The notes: generated from the letters alone by a model not told the origin. Shown: positions 1 to 10,734, numbered from the stretch's first letter. The stretch is DNA of 64,000 bases from Prorocentrum cordatum (GCA_963575745.1 CAUYUJ010001348.1:212501-276500), one strand, 5' to 3'. Translations and numbers: made by a program.

Positions 1-1303
1 TTTTTAGAAAAAATAATATTGGTAACATGGCGCCAAAGAAGCGCTCTGCGATCGTTGCTCCCCGTGGCGGAATGCGAAGGGTCATATGGATCGCCCGACA
101 GAATGTAAAACGCCAGCTTAAGATCGCGTGGCGCGTCATTTGGATGGTATCCTGTGGACTGGACTTCAGTAGTTGCGTCTCGGGAAACGCAATGCAAACA
201 TACACCGCGTGTGCACGTGCACGTGCGTTTGGACATGCACATTGCAATGCGCAGCTGGCACCGCATAGAACGCACCACATAGAGCTCCCACAACAGTGTG
301 CACCACGTAGCTTACACTTGGGGGTGGGACCATATAGGTTGCACCGCGGAACGTGGATGACGTAGAACGTCTGGCAAACAAGGCGCCACGTGGATTGCAG
401 TACATAGCGTGCATTACGTAATGTGCACCGCAAAGGTTGCACTACATGGGGCGCGCTGTGCTGGCTGACAGGGGGACGGTGGTTGGGGCCACGGCGAATG
501 GGATTTTCTATCCTCGCGCACGCGTGGCAAAAGCGGCCGCAATCAAGCGCGGCGAACGCAAGAGCCGTGGACTACCCGAGGCGGGCCGCCACCTTGCGTT
601 CGTAGCTCGTGTAACGTGAAACGCTCTCCGCACCGGCTGCAGTAGTCTCGGGGGCAGCAACGTCTTTCCGAAAGTCTTGGCGCCTTGCTGCCGCATGGCC
701 CACATGCTCTTGTTTCTCTCAGAGGAGGGCCGCGTGAGACAATGAGACTGGGCAGCGGTGGAAGAAATCGGCGCAACATCGGCGCACCAACTGTTTTCGG
801 CGTCAAAACGCGTTACTTTTTCGAACCGTGTCCGGTCGTGGCGGCGAGGGTGCCTTTCGAATGCCGATAGAATGGCTATCCTTGTCTCACTACTCTCTTC
901 TCTGGTTCTCAGCTCGGGCGGCTTCGTGGCCATCCACTGCGCCGCGACAGCGGGCGCTTTCCCCGTGTCTTCGCCAGTCCTCACAGACTCCAGACGCGAA
1001 GGTATTCCCAATATTTCTCTCCGCATGGCGGACAGTGGGCCAGAGTTGGCTGGAATGCGTTTGAGGCAGTAGGGAACTGGTGGACGCACGCGTTCTCCAG
1101 GCCCACTTGCTCGCACACCGATCACGCAAGCTCTACCGGCAGCATGCCGCGGGACTTGGTGGACGCGCTGTAAGAGCCAGCTGCCGCCGCAACGCATTCT
1201 ACCACCGCCCTCAACATCGCCGTGGCGTCCTCCAAGGTGTGCGCGCCGAGGCGGTCGAAGCGCGCTAGGGGTGGAGTCGCTCATGCTACGCACGTGTGCC
1301 CAA
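1..1303. other. No recognisable gene
   Basis: No reading frame here could be matched to a family. The first 450 bases are rich in GTGCAC and ACGTAG words. The minus-strand frames from 508 to 1303 lie downstream of the helicase fragment and may be its decayed C-terminal part or the Helitron 3' flank, but none of the later helicase motifs could be read with confidence. Confidence 0.5.
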
Positions 1304-1790
1304 TCAGCACTCGTGAGTGATGTCGGCCACGGCGTCGTCACGTCTGCCGAGTCTGAAGCACGTCGCATATGGCGTCGCATGCGCCCCTGAATTGTTATCA
1401 GGCGATGCGGACAATGAGTCCAACCAAGTTGCGCGCACGTAAGCGTTGGGGAATGCGCGCTGCAACTCGGCCAGCGAACGCAGGGCGGCCCCCCAGGGCG
1501 CGCGCTTGGCTGAAGGCCACTCATCCCATTGGATTAACGCAGGGCGGGCGAGGTCCGCGGCCTGGTGCGCGTGCATTCCTAAAGAGAATGCCGCGACGTC
1601 TTCGTCTGCTAAAGGGATTTTGAACACTGAATGAGCAGTCGCACCGGCTGGCAATAGGTGCGCGGCGACTCCTGTGGTAGCCGCGTTGATGACATACGTC
1701 CCGAGCGTCTCAGTCCCAGCGGCGACGTAGGTAGCCAAGGCAGATTTCCCGCTGCCGGCACGACCGTGGCCTCCGCGCCTCAGCGGATAG
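1304..1790 (-). pseudogene. Pif1-like helicase fragment of the Helitron
   Basis: The minus-strand frame encodes a Walker A loop (G-R-A-G-S-G-K-S at 1742-1765). It continues with the segment INAATTGVAAHLLPAGATAH, then SVFKIPL, and a Walker B-like I-Q-W-D-E. This order is characteristic of Pif1 superfamily DNA helicases (PF05970), which unwind DNA 5' to 3' and form the C-terminal half of Helitron transposases. Residues before the P-loop (YPLRRGGH) do not fit the usual hydrophobic strand, suggesting a frameshift just upstream. After WDE the expected GDFRQ-type motif III is not found, and the frame ends at 1304, about 150 codons in. Family-length Pif1 domains are two to three times longer, so this is a broken piece. 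Confidence 0.8.
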
Positions 1791-2291
1791 ACTCCGCGAC
1801 GGTCTGTGCCGCGCGGCGTTGCCCTGGATCTGCGGCAATGAGATGGCTGACGTCGGTGGGGTTGTTTGGGCGTGATGAGCTAGAACGAGTCGTTGGCGCA
1901 GATGCTGGCGCCGCGGGCGCGCCTCCCAATCGCCCAGTCTCTTAGGAGTAACCGAAATCAGGCTAGGAGGCGCGCAGCGCCGCGCGGAACCCTTGCTGCG
2001 CGCGGTGTTCGGCGAAGCCTCGGTCGAGAAAATCCTTCATCGGGCGGGGCTCGAATGCGCGGCGCATCGCAATGTGATTCGCGTCGAATTCCAGCGGCGC
2101 TTAGAACGCGAAGCGAAGTCGATGCGCAGAGTGCCGCAAGTCCACCATCTCCGGCACAAGCGAAATAGGCCTCGTCGGTCTCGGTGAGCAGGCCCGCGGC
2201 GAGGGGCGCTTCCCGGTGGGGCGAGTGCCGGCGGCCGTCGACGTGCAAGCAGCCCTCGAAAGAGGTCTTGGAACAACGGAGGAGTGCGCCT

Positions 2292-2509
2292 GAAGTGGAA
2301 GACCCAGACCCCCGACGTCATGAATTTCATGAATTTTTCATGACGTCGACCCCCAGCTGTCTGGACCCAAACCCCGGGGCCGGTTTTTCGTCCTGAGTCG
2401 TTTTTTGACGGTCCCGAGGTCCGGTAAGGGCCCCCGGAGGCCGAAAATCATGAAAAACCTCCCGTCGTGATTTTTTCATGACTCGAGGGGGTCTGGGGAA
2501 GTGGAAGAC
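2292..2509. mobile_element. 194-bp TIR element with 12-bp target duplication
   Basis: The segment 2304-2497 begins CCAGACCCCCGACGTCATGA and ends with the near reverse complement (TTCATGACTCGAGGGGGTCTGG region, 2475-2496). It is flanked on both sides by the identical 12-mer GAAGTGGAAGAC (2292-2303 and 2498-2509). The left end also holds a palindromic GACGTCATGAA..TTCATGACGTC stretch (2318-2353). It has no coding capacity, so it looks like a non-autonomous DNA transposon (MITE) that inserted into the Helitron. A 12-bp duplication is long for common TIR families, so the superfamily is not assigned. Confidence 0.75.
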
Positions 2510-2663
2510 TTCCTTTTGGCGAGGAAATTTCGTCTCGAGCCTGCCGAGCGGGCGCTCTCTGCGCAGCATATGGGACGCGCGAAGCGCTTGCGGCCCGGCG
2601 CGCCGCGCAGCGCGGGCGCCGGCGGTGGTCGGGGGGGGGGGCTGGTCAGCGCGAAGGTGAATA

Positions 2664-2712
2664 TCCCTCCTCCTCCTCCTCCTCCTCCTCCTTCTCCTCC
2701 TCCTCCTCCTCC
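2664..2712. repeat. (TCC)n polypyrimidine tract
   Basis: Near-perfect CTC/TCC triplets with one or two interruptions, between the Rep and helicase parts of the Helitron. Confidence 0.9.
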
Positions 2713-2921
2713 ATCTTCCGCGGTCTCATTCGGGGCCGGCGACTCTGGGCGCAGCTAGGGGGGGGGGCCTCGCAGCGAGATTGGGCGCGTGGCGGCGAAA
2801 GGCCTCGAAGTACTCGTCGACTTGTAGCTCAGCCCATGGACGCCCATGCGGTCGGTGGGAGCAGCGTTGCAGCTGGGAAACAGACTTGTCGAGTGCAGGT
2901 TCTTCTTGACCGCCCTCGAAA

Positions 2922-4019
2922 CTACGAAGTCACCTCCGGGCAAGTGGGCGGGCGGGCAGATGGCGCGAGGGATGCGCTCGTAGGAATGGTAGCCGAATAT
3001 GCGCCACGCACGCTCCGTTGCACATAGGTGCCTGCCTCGCAGTCACTCGTATATCTGGATATCTCATATTGCACTGCGTCGTCGTCGCAGAGGAAGACGC
3101 AGGATGTTACGCCAGGGCCTTGAGGGAAGAATTTGTAGAGGTGCTCGAATAAGTTCACCGAGCCTGCGAACTCCCCGCTGGCGCGATCAACCCATCGACG
3201 TAAAACGACGGGGTTGCATTCGACCACCGCGCGGTTGCAACGCGCCGCCCCGCGGCCACGCGCGGCCCTGTTCTCCGCGCGGTTAGGACATGTGCCGCCG
3301 CGGTGACGTCGCCGATGGAACGGATGTCCTCGGGCATCAAATGTTGCGTCGCCCCGGGAAGGCCACGGGCAACCCCTGGCGCGCTCTTGGGCGGGGCCGT
3401 CTGGGCGGCGCGCAGGCGCGCATCCGCGCGCCGTGTGCGTGAGAACGAGATCTCCCAAGTGCTCGTCGGCGGTGGGAACTTCGCAGGAAATGGCGCCGTC
3501 AACATCCACCGCAGTGGCAGGTGGGTTGGCGTGGGCGACGACGACGCGGGCGCGTGGGAGACCGCGCAATTGGCATTCGATCACCCGGATAATGCATCGG
3601 CGGTGGCCATGGAACTCTTCTTTCAGAAGCTCCATCATCTTTCCAAGTCGGCCGTGGAAAACTTGGACACAAAAGCCGGGCCGATCGGCCGCAATTTGCC
3701 CGGGCGCCAGCGCCGCGACAATGTCTGGCCAGCGTGGGGCGAAAGCGAGGGCGATGCAACAAGTTGGCCAACCGAGTCGACGGGCCATCTCCATGGCGTC
3801 GGCGCGCATTCGGCGCAAGTGACGAGGAGAGCCAGGCGCGCCGCTGAGCAAGTCACGCATGAGCGACAATCTCTCGTCCTCCACGCGGCAGCACATATGA
3901 GCCTTGCGTTCAGTAGGCAGTCGCATCGGTGAAGGCGTGGTAGACAGAGAACTTGCCGTCGGTACCGCCGCATCTGCGCTGTAGCGGCGCCGGTCGCCAA
4001 GCGCAAGTCTGGGCTCCAT
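2922..4019 (-). pseudogene. Helitron Rep domain (Helitron_like_N), catalytically dead
   Basis: The 365-codon frame carries a recognisable Helitron_like_N block at about residues 62-165: SPRHLRRMRADAMEMARRLG, then PTCCIALAFAPRWPDI, PGQIAADRPGF and VFHGRLGKMMELL, followed by VIECQLRGLPRARVVV. The latter is the HUH site, which normally reads RGLPHAH. Here both histidines are arginine (R-A-R, 3546-3554), so metal-dependent nicking should be impossible. Further on, VNLFEHLYKFFPQGPG (about residue 290) corresponds to the family's KYLYKYxYKG tyrosine region and has also lost tyrosines. A disordered Arg-rich stretch around residues 200-255 probably reflects a compensated frameshift. The N-terminal 60 residues include the link to the pre-Rep segment. 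Confidence 0.82.
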
Positions 4020-4039
4020 CCGCGGCCGCCGCGCGGGAA

Positions 4040-4264
4040 CTACGGCGCGTAGCCCAAGGGTTCGCGCAGCGCGGCCAGGGGGCGCATGTAGGCGGGCTCC
4101 GCGTCAGACCTGAGTCGAAAGAGAACGGCGCGAGGTTCGCGAGGCATGTTGTCAGCGTCGTCGACAAGAGCAGCAACTTCGGCTACGGCTGGGCGGCATT
4201 GCAAGGTAATGGCCACTTCGTGGGGTCGCCGCGCGGAGTGATAGACGCGCTGGAGGGATTTCAT
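4040..4264 (-). pseudogene. Helitron pre-Rep segment
   Basis: A 74-codon minus-strand piece contains REPRAVLFRLRSDAEPAYMR followed by PLAALREPLGYAP. This matches the part of Helitron proteins just before the Rep domain, where the family usually reads ...LHPAYDPLQYPLLFPHG. It is in a different frame from both neighbours, showing frameshifts near 4030 and 4270. It fills the gap between the zinc-rich part and the Rep block, which supports one continuous ancestral reading frame. Confidence 0.65.
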
Positions 4265-5270
4265 GCAAGGGCTGTGTGGGAGAAGTCAGTGTTCCAATTG
4301 TCGTAGCAGGGCTGCAGGTAATCCCATCTTGGCGCCAGTGGAAGTGCGCTCGGCAAGGTCGATGAGCAAGTGCCGCACGGGCGCGACCTCTTTAGCGTTG
4401 ACAACTTTTCGGTGCATGGCGCCGTGGTTGCGAATGTTGGAGGGGCCCTGTTCGTTCCCAAAACGCAACTCCTTGACCCGAGTGGAGCTTTGCACTTAGT
4501 GCGTGGCGAGGGAGAACATGTCGTTGAATCGTCGCGAATGAGCTGACAAAAACTTGTTATCCAAGGCGCATTCGTCAAAGGATCGTGAACGGACTTGCTG
4601 GGGGCATCCTTGTAAGTCCATGTTGAGCGAAAGAGTCGAATAATATCGTTACCAAGTTGAGGAAAGAACATGTTGAAATCGACGGCGTATTTGCCGCCGC
4701 TGCAGCAGAAACCGCGCACCTCATTCGCGAAAAGGACGGCGCCACAATGCGTGCAAGAAGGGTTTTGCAGTCCCAGGTCGTTTGTACTTCGTGGTCGTCC
4801 GCCTGATGCCCCCGAGCCCGTGCGCGCCATGCATCTCCAAGCACGCGTCGGCACGTCGTGCTGCGCGTTGGAGAAGGCATCTCTTGGCAGCGCAATGCCG
4901 CAGCTGGAGCACGTAATGGGAGGTAGGCGCTGTCGTTCCAAATCGTTTGTGTTTCGTGGTCATCGGCCTGATGCCCTGGGGCCCGTGCACGCCATGCATC
5001 TCCGAGCAGACGTAGGTGCGTCGTGCTGGGTTTGGAGAAGGCAGCTCTTGGCAGCGCAATGCCGCAACTGGAGCAGGTAATGAAACAACGGCGGTGTCGC
5101 TGGGTGTAGGCTGCGCACGCCCGGTACGTGTGGTCCCCAATGTGTAAGCGCCTATTGGCGAAGTCGGAATGGGGTTTTGCCACTCCGCAGACAAAGCATG
5201 CAAGCGTGGCTGCTGCTAGCCGTCCGCGCCGTCCACCCATGGGAGGTGCGGGCCGTGGAGACGCGCTCAA
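4261..5270 (-). pseudogene. Helitron N-terminal zinc-ribbon repeats
   Basis: Two overlapping minus-strand frames encode repeated cysteine modules. The first is ACFVCGVAKPHSDFANRR; the next is TCSSCGIALPRAAFSK, repeated as CSSCGIALPRDAFSNAQ. The last is SCTHCGAVLFANEVRGFCCS, which resembles the C-x2-C..FCC block that precedes the conserved core in many Helitron proteins. At DNA level two successive modules are a tandem duplication of period 165 bp (4788 and 4953 start the same word). The frames switch between modules, so the region is a pseudogene. The modules are likely DNA-binding zinc ribbons; that role is inferred from cysteine spacing only. Confidence 0.65.
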
Positions 5271-6530
5271 GGCGTGAGCCGCGCAGGCTGCAGAGCGCGC
5301 ATAACTGCCATGTCGGCCTTATAAGGCGCAGACGTTTCACAGGGGTCGTAGAGGGCATGGGCCTCATTGGGGTCTTCAGTTTTGTCGGGCCCATGGGTCT
5401 TAGAAGCCCCCTGGCGTCTGTAGGAATCACAGAGGCCACAGGCCTCTTAAGAGTCACGGAGCCCGTGGGGCTCATGGGGCGGATTGGCGCGTGATGTCAC
5501 AGAGCTCGTTGGACTCTTGGAACTCATGGGGCGTGTCGGCTCGATGGTCAGAGATGGGTCATGTGGCTCAGGGGGCTCGTGGGTGCACAAGCGGCATCGG
5601 GCGCGTGGGGGTCATGAGGAGGTGGTGGTCTTTTGAGGAGCATGGGCTGACAGGACACATCAGGGCTAGAGGCGCCCTACAAGCCTCGTCAAAAATAAAC
5701 AGAAGACTTCTGAATTCGGTGATTGTGGGGTCAACACTACTCCAATGCTGACGGATTCATGATGACTCGGACGCGGCGTTGTCCAAAAACCGACCCCACC
5801 CTCTCAACATTGAAGAACGCGCTGTCTGACAAGTGCCCGACAGCATCGTGCTCCAGGATTTCAACTTCCATTTCCAAATATTTTTGACGAGGCTTGTAGG
5901 GCTCAGAATAGCGTCTGAGGGCTCGTAGGTCAGGAAGGGCATCTGACGCTCTGGAGGCGCACGTGGATCACAGAGCCCAGAGACATGGCACAGCGCAGCC
6001 GGCGCACGGGGCGTGGAGCACTCGTGGGGCGCGTGGGGCTCGTACGGTCCTGACGGGGCAGAGAGAGAGAGAGACAGCCCATAGAGAGGTCAGGAGCGCC
6101 CCTACACCTCCGGCCTTGCGCCGGGCTGTGGAAAACACAATGTCATCGTCAAGCGTCGGTCCAGCGTTCGTGCTGTCCGCCTCGTTTTCTCGCAGCTGGC
6201 ACCCTTTGCCACGGCGCCCGATTGAGCGCTCTCCCACTCCTGACGGGGCAGGGAGCATTTGGCTAATGAACCGTATAGGCGTAGGATGCCGCGCGTGTGT
6301 CGGCAAGAGGCTCGTTGGGCTCATAGGGCTGTTCAGGCTCCGATGACTCTGTCGCGGTGCAGGATGCCTAAGAAGGCAGCTGCGGCTCAGAAGAATCGTA
6401 GGGCTCGCGAGGGCCCCAGGCCTCAGGCGGCTCAGATGTCCCAGATGACGCCCATGGGCGTGGGGGATAATAGGAGGAGTACGAGGGCAGAGAAGGAAGA
6501 TGAGGAGGAGAAAGAACATAAAGAGTAGGA
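5271..6530. other. No gene; degenerate GGGGCTCATGGGGC-type repeats
   Basis: The stretch 5340-5680 is built from variants of GGGCTCATGGGGC and GGCCTCTTAGGAGTC words with no stable period. No family match was seen in any frame to 6530. A short GAGA run lies at 6061-6076. Confidence 0.5.
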
Positions 6531-6720
6531 GGCGTAGGAGGAGGAGGAGGAGGACGAGGAGGAGGAGGAGGGGGAGGGAGGAGGATGATGCTTAGGTGAT
6601 GGACGGGGTAGGACAGAGGAGGGGGGAGGGAGGAGGAGGAGGAGGAGCAAGTGGATGAGGAGAAAGAGAAGGTGAAGGAGGAGCAGGAAAATAAGAGAGA
6701 GAGAGAGAGAGAGCGGGCAG
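6531..6720. repeat. GGA/GAGA polypurine tract
   Basis: Long run of GGA, GAGG and GAGA words on the plus strand, giving spurious Ser/Pro-rich and Lys/Glu-rich frames. Confidence 0.85.
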
Positions 6721-6951
6721 AAGGGCCGGAGGCCTGTCGCAATCTCCTCAGATGCATGTGAGAGCTCCTCGGGAAGCTCTTCTGGCGTCTTTGTTTTGTT
6801 CTTTTGTTTTCTGTTTTTCTTTTGGAAGAGTTTCCTTTAGGGAGAAAAAGGGAACTCTTCTAGCGTCTTGGGGGCCTCTTGGCGATGCCTGCGGGCGCTT
6901 CAGCAAGGCGTGCGCGGGCAGGCGGCGCCCCGCCCGCCCGCCCGCGGGGCC

Positions 6952-7222
6952 CGAGAGGAGGGTCGAAAGACAGCTCTTGGAGGCATCTTGGAAGGCGTGG
7001 ATCAAACAATTATGAAGGGGCCGTGGGACACACAAATAAATACACACAAATAAAAAGATTCCCATATGTTCCTATATTTTCTGGGTTTTTGTCTTCCCCA
7101 CCACTTCCCATACTTTCCCATATTTTCTGGGGAGTCGACGATTAATTGTGTCTGTGTGTTTCTGAGAGAGGAGGGTCAAAGACATCTCTTGGGGGCAGCT
7201 TGGAAGGCGTGGATCAAACAAT
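6952..7222 (+). repeat. 212-bp direct duplication ending in a shared 20-mer
   Basis: A block of about 58 bp is present twice, ending GAAGGCGTGGATCAAACAAT at 7010 and again at 7222 (period 212). The intervening part contains the roughly 145-bp segment also found at 18520. Confidence 0.75.
7019..7163 (+). repeat. Interspersed repeat shared with 18520-18667
   Basis: Both copies run GGGACACACAAATAAATA, then CCCATA..TTTTCTGGG, GTCTTCCCC, TTTCCCATATTTT and GTCGACGATTAAT or TCGACGATTAAT, ending in TGTCTGTGTGT. Similarity is high and in the same orientation over about 145 bp. Confidence 0.8.
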
Positions 7223-7620
7223 CAGCCTCGCCCTTCGGGAGCCCCCCCAGTCGCCTCTTGGAGCGCTCTGGAAGCGCTCCTGGGGCGCTCTGGAGCGCCC
7301 TTGGAGCCGCCCTGGGGCTCTCTCGGGTCCGGCTTGGGGCTCTTGTGGGCTCTCTTGGAGCTATATTGAGGCCTCGGATGGCCATCGGAAGGGAACAGGC
7401 GAGAAAGCGAAACATATTGACTGTCCTTTGGTTTTTCAAGCATTTGGGCCTCTCTTGGGGCCATCCTTTTGGGGAGCTCTTGCAGCCAGTTGGAGGCGTC
7501 TTGAAGGCAGATTCGACGCTTCGAGCGGCATTGGGCCGTCTCGGGATCGTCGGGGAAGCGGTCTGGAGGCCGTTTGGGCGGCGTGAGACGTCAAGTGGAG
7601 GCGCCCAGATTGAAAAAGTC
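7223..7620 (+). repeat. R1 repeat copy, plus orientation
   Basis: GGCCTCTTGGGG/GGCGCTCTTGG-type words with the A-rich core GGAAGGGAACAGGCGAGAAA near 7386. Same family as the arrays at 8745 and 18690. Confidence 0.7.
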
Positions 7621-8085
7621 GAGATTCACGACGGTGGGATTGCCCAAGGCCGAACATACGTACGTTTTTTATTTTTTGGGGGTCCAGATAATAATATTTG
7701 AAAAGAAGTGTGTATATGTATATGTCTATATATGACATATGTATCGGAGATGGGGGGGGTGAGATCGCAGTGAAACGGAGACCCCCCCACCGGGAAATCG
7801 GTTTCGGTTTCGTGTTCGTGTCGTGCGTGCGAGGCGAAGATGCGCGTGATCCTCCTGTAGCTAGGCCGAAGTAGGAGCGAAAGTCCGCTCCCGTCCGCTG
7901 GTGGCTGAGAGGTGTCCCAATTGGGCTGGGCGGTGTCCCGGGTGTCTCGGGTGTCAGTAGGAGCGAAAGTCCGTTTCCCGACCTCCGGTGGCCAGGAAGT
8001 GACCCAGTTGCGCCGGGCGGTGTCCCGGGTGTCCCGGGCGTCCCAGCGCTAACGCATGTCGCTAATTTCATAATTCATTTTGGTC
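7621..8085. repeat. 86-bp tandem duplication and flanks
   Basis: GTAGGAGCGAAAGTCCG starts at 7871 and again at 7957; each copy ends in GGCGGTGTCCCGGGTGTC. A TATG-rich stretch precedes it at 7708-7745. No gene was seen. Confidence 0.75.
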
Positions 8086-8395
8086 GGCGCCTGCGGCGGG
8101 CTTTCTTATCCAATCCAGCTTATCTTATCCAATCCATCTTGTCCAATCCAATCCATCTTATCTTATCCAACCCATGTTGTCCCACCTTATCTTATCCCAC
8201 CTAATCCAATCCACCCAACCCTATCCATCAATTCATTTGTTTCTGCGCCTGCGGAGGGCCAATCCAATCCATCATATCTTATCCAATCCATTTCTTCCAA
8301 TCAAACCCGACTTATCTTATCCAATTCATCTTATCCCATCCAATCCACCCAACCCAATCCATCAATTCATTGTTGTCGGCGCATGCCGACAAAGA
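8086..8395 (+). repeat. ATCCAATCC satellite in about 160-bp blocks
   Basis: Two long blocks of CTTATCC/AATCCATC words, each introduced by GGCGCCTGCGG-like sequence at 8084 and 8246. A third introduction (GGCGCATGCCGAC) occurs at 8377. Confidence 0.8.
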
Positions 8396-8396
8396 T

Positions 8397-8438
<42 letters not shown>

Positions 8439-8744
8439 TAGAGGCAGAGAGAAAAATAGAGATGAGATCAATGTGACAGGCTGGAGGTCTATCAGGGTGG
8501 GCATTTGATCTCAATCCCCCCAACCTTCTTACCGCCCGCAGGGCGGTCGAATAGGTAGGGTATAGCGATGCCCCGCTCTCTCTGGCGGAGCCTGTCTGGC
8601 GCTCTGGTGGGGCCGTCCCAAGACAGAAGGGAGGAGCACGGAAGCTGAGGGGCGAGGGGAGGAAGAGGAGAGAGGAGGGAATAGAGGGAAGGGGAGGGGG
8701 CGGGAGGGAAGGAGGGACGGAGGGGGGAGGCCAGGGCCATCTGG
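8396..8744. other. No gene; GAGA tract and G-rich purine sequence
   Basis: (GA)n with CAGA interruptions at 8396-8465, then unmatched sequence, then GGGAGG-rich DNA from 8630. Confidence 0.7.
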
Positions 8745-10725
8745 GCCGTCTTGGAGGGCTCTGGGGCCTCCCGCTCCCGCTCTGTGGTTCAGCTTGGGCC
8801 TGCTGGGGTTCTCTTGGGCAGTTTGGGGCTCCTCCTGGACTATTTTCGGGCTCCCTGGGGCCGTCTTGGGGTCCTCTTTGGCGGTCTCGGGGCGGTCTTA
8901 GGAGCGTCAGCGGCCGTCTTCGAACATTGGAAGCTCATGAACCCGAGAAAGCGTAAAACATCGAACAAACCAATGCAAATCACTGATTTGGGCCTCTTTG
9001 GGCTCTGTCGGGACTCGGAGCTCTCTTGGGCCCTCTTGGAGGGCTCTTGGGCTGTGTGTGTTGCCGTCTTGAGCTCCTCTTGGGCCACGTTGGGATCATC
9101 TCGGCCGTCCTGGAGCGCCATGGGGCCTCCCGCTCCCACTGTGGCCCAGCTTGGGCCTGTCCTGGGGCTCTCTTTGGCTGTCTTGGGCTGCTCTTGGGCA
9201 ATTTTCTTTTGGCTCTCCTGGGCCGTCTTGGAGCTCTTTTTGGTGCCTCTTCGGCGGTTCCGGAGCGATTTTCGGGGCGTCTTCGGCCGTGCTCGAGCGT
9301 TGGAAGCTCGAGAACGCGAGAGAACTAAAAACATGAAATCAAAGATATGGGCCTCTTCGGGCTCTCTCGGGACGCCTCTCGGAGCTCTCTTGGGGCCTCT
9401 CGGCGGGCTCTTGGGCTGTGTGTTGGCCGTCTTGTGCTCCTCTGAAGCCACGTTGGGATCATCTCGGCCGTCCTGGAACGCCTTGGGGCCTCCCGCTCCC
9501 GCTCTGGGGCCCAGCTTGGGCCTGTCGTGGGGCTCTCTTGGGCCGTATGAGGCTCCTCCGCGGCAATTTTCGGGCTCCCTAGGGCAGTCTGGGGGCTCTG
9601 TTGGGAGCCGTTGGGGCCGTCTTGGGACGGTCTTGGGGGCGTCGTCGGCCGTCTTCGAGCGCCAGGAGGTCGAAAACGCGAGACACCGAAAAACATTCAA
9701 ACAACCAATGAAAATCAAGGATTAGGGCCTCTTTGGGCTCTCTCGGGATGCTTCTCGGAGCTCTATTGAGGCCTCTTGGGGGCCCCTTGTGCTGTGCATT
9801 CGTTGTGGTGTTGGGCCCATTTGGGCTTGGAGCGCCTTGGCGCCTCCCGCTCGCGGTCTGTAGCCCAGCTGGGGCCTGTCCTGGGGCTCTCTTGGGCTCC
9901 TCCTGGGCAATTTCAAAACCCCTGGGCAGTCTTGGGGCTCTTTTTGGGGCCTCTTCGGCGGTCTTGGGGCGACCTTCGGGAAGTCTTCGGCCGTCTTCGG
10001 GCGTTGGAAGCACGAAAACGCGAGACAACGAAACACATGAGAAAAAACGACCGGAAATCAAAAATACGGGCCTCTTCGGGCTCTTTCAGGACGGCTCTCG
10101 GAGCTCTCTTGGGGCCTCTTGGAAGGCTTTTGGGCTTTGAATTGGCCGTGTTGGGCCCATCTGGGACCACGTTGGGGCCATCTGGGCCGTCTTGGAGGGC
10201 CTTGACACCTCCCGCTCCCGCTCTGGGGCCCAGCTTGGGCCTGTCGTGGGGCTCTCTTGGGCCGTCTGAAGCTCCTCCTGGGCAATTTTCAGGCTCCCTG
10301 GGGCAGTCTTGGGGCTCTTTTGGGGGCTTCTTCGGCGGTCTTGGGGCGGTCTTGGGGGCGTCGTCGGCCGTCGTGGAGCGTCGGAATGTCGAAAACGCGA
10401 GACACCGAACAACATTCAAACAAAAACAAGGAAAATCAAGGATTTGGGCTTCTTCGGGGTCTCTCGGGACGCCTCTCGGAAGTCCCTTGAGGCCTCCTGG
10501 AGGCCTCTTGGGCTGTGTATTTGTGATCTCGAACCCATCTTGGGCCACGTTGGGGCTATGTGGGCTGTCTTGGAGGAGCTCGTCGAAGTCCCCAAGGGCC
10601 TCTGGGAGCTCTCTGGGGCAGTCTGGGGGCTCCAGGGCCGCTCCGGGGTGCTCTGGGAGCGGTCTGGGAAACCCCCTGTCCTCCCATGCCGCCCCGTGGC
10701 CCGGGCCCTGGGCGCCAGAGCCTCT
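8745..10725 (+). repeat. R1 tandem array, five or more units
   Basis: The anchor GGGCCTCTTCGGGCTCT or a variant recurs at about 8990, 9350, 9725, 10068 and 10443, so units are 343-375 bp. Each unit contains a GCCTCCCGCTCCCGCTCTG segment and a GGCAATTTTCGGGCTCCC segment. A core of the type GAAGCTCGAAAACGCGAGA..AAACA..AAATCAA.GATT precedes the next anchor. The unit is itself built of shorter GGCCGTCTTGG words. Frames of about 300 codons on both strands here are products of the repeat. Confidence 0.85.
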
Positions 10726-10734
10726 TGCACGGGT

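Larger units (their letters stand above)
1304..5270 (-). mobile_element. Degenerate Helitron (rolling-circle transposon)
   Basis: Read on the minus strand from 5270 downward, fragments appear in the domain order of autonomous Helitrons: a cysteine-rich N-terminal region, a pre-Rep segment, a Helitron_like_N (Rep) domain and a Pif1-type helicase P-loop and WDE segment. The fragments lie in different frames, so the element has suffered several frameshifts. The Rep-to-helicase interval (about 1.1 kb, 1791-2921) is short and contains a TIR insertion and a TCC tract; no conserved motif could be read in it. The 5' TC and 3' CTRR-hairpin ends were not located, so the true limits are unknown. Domain order and orientation agree across about 4 kb, which makes the family assignment solid even though no piece is intact. 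Confidence 0.82.

Noticed and set aside
8751-9725. Open frames of about 300 codons on both strands in the R1 array
   Set aside because: They arise from repeated GGCCGTCTTGG-type words and lack any conserved domain; both strands are open at the same place.
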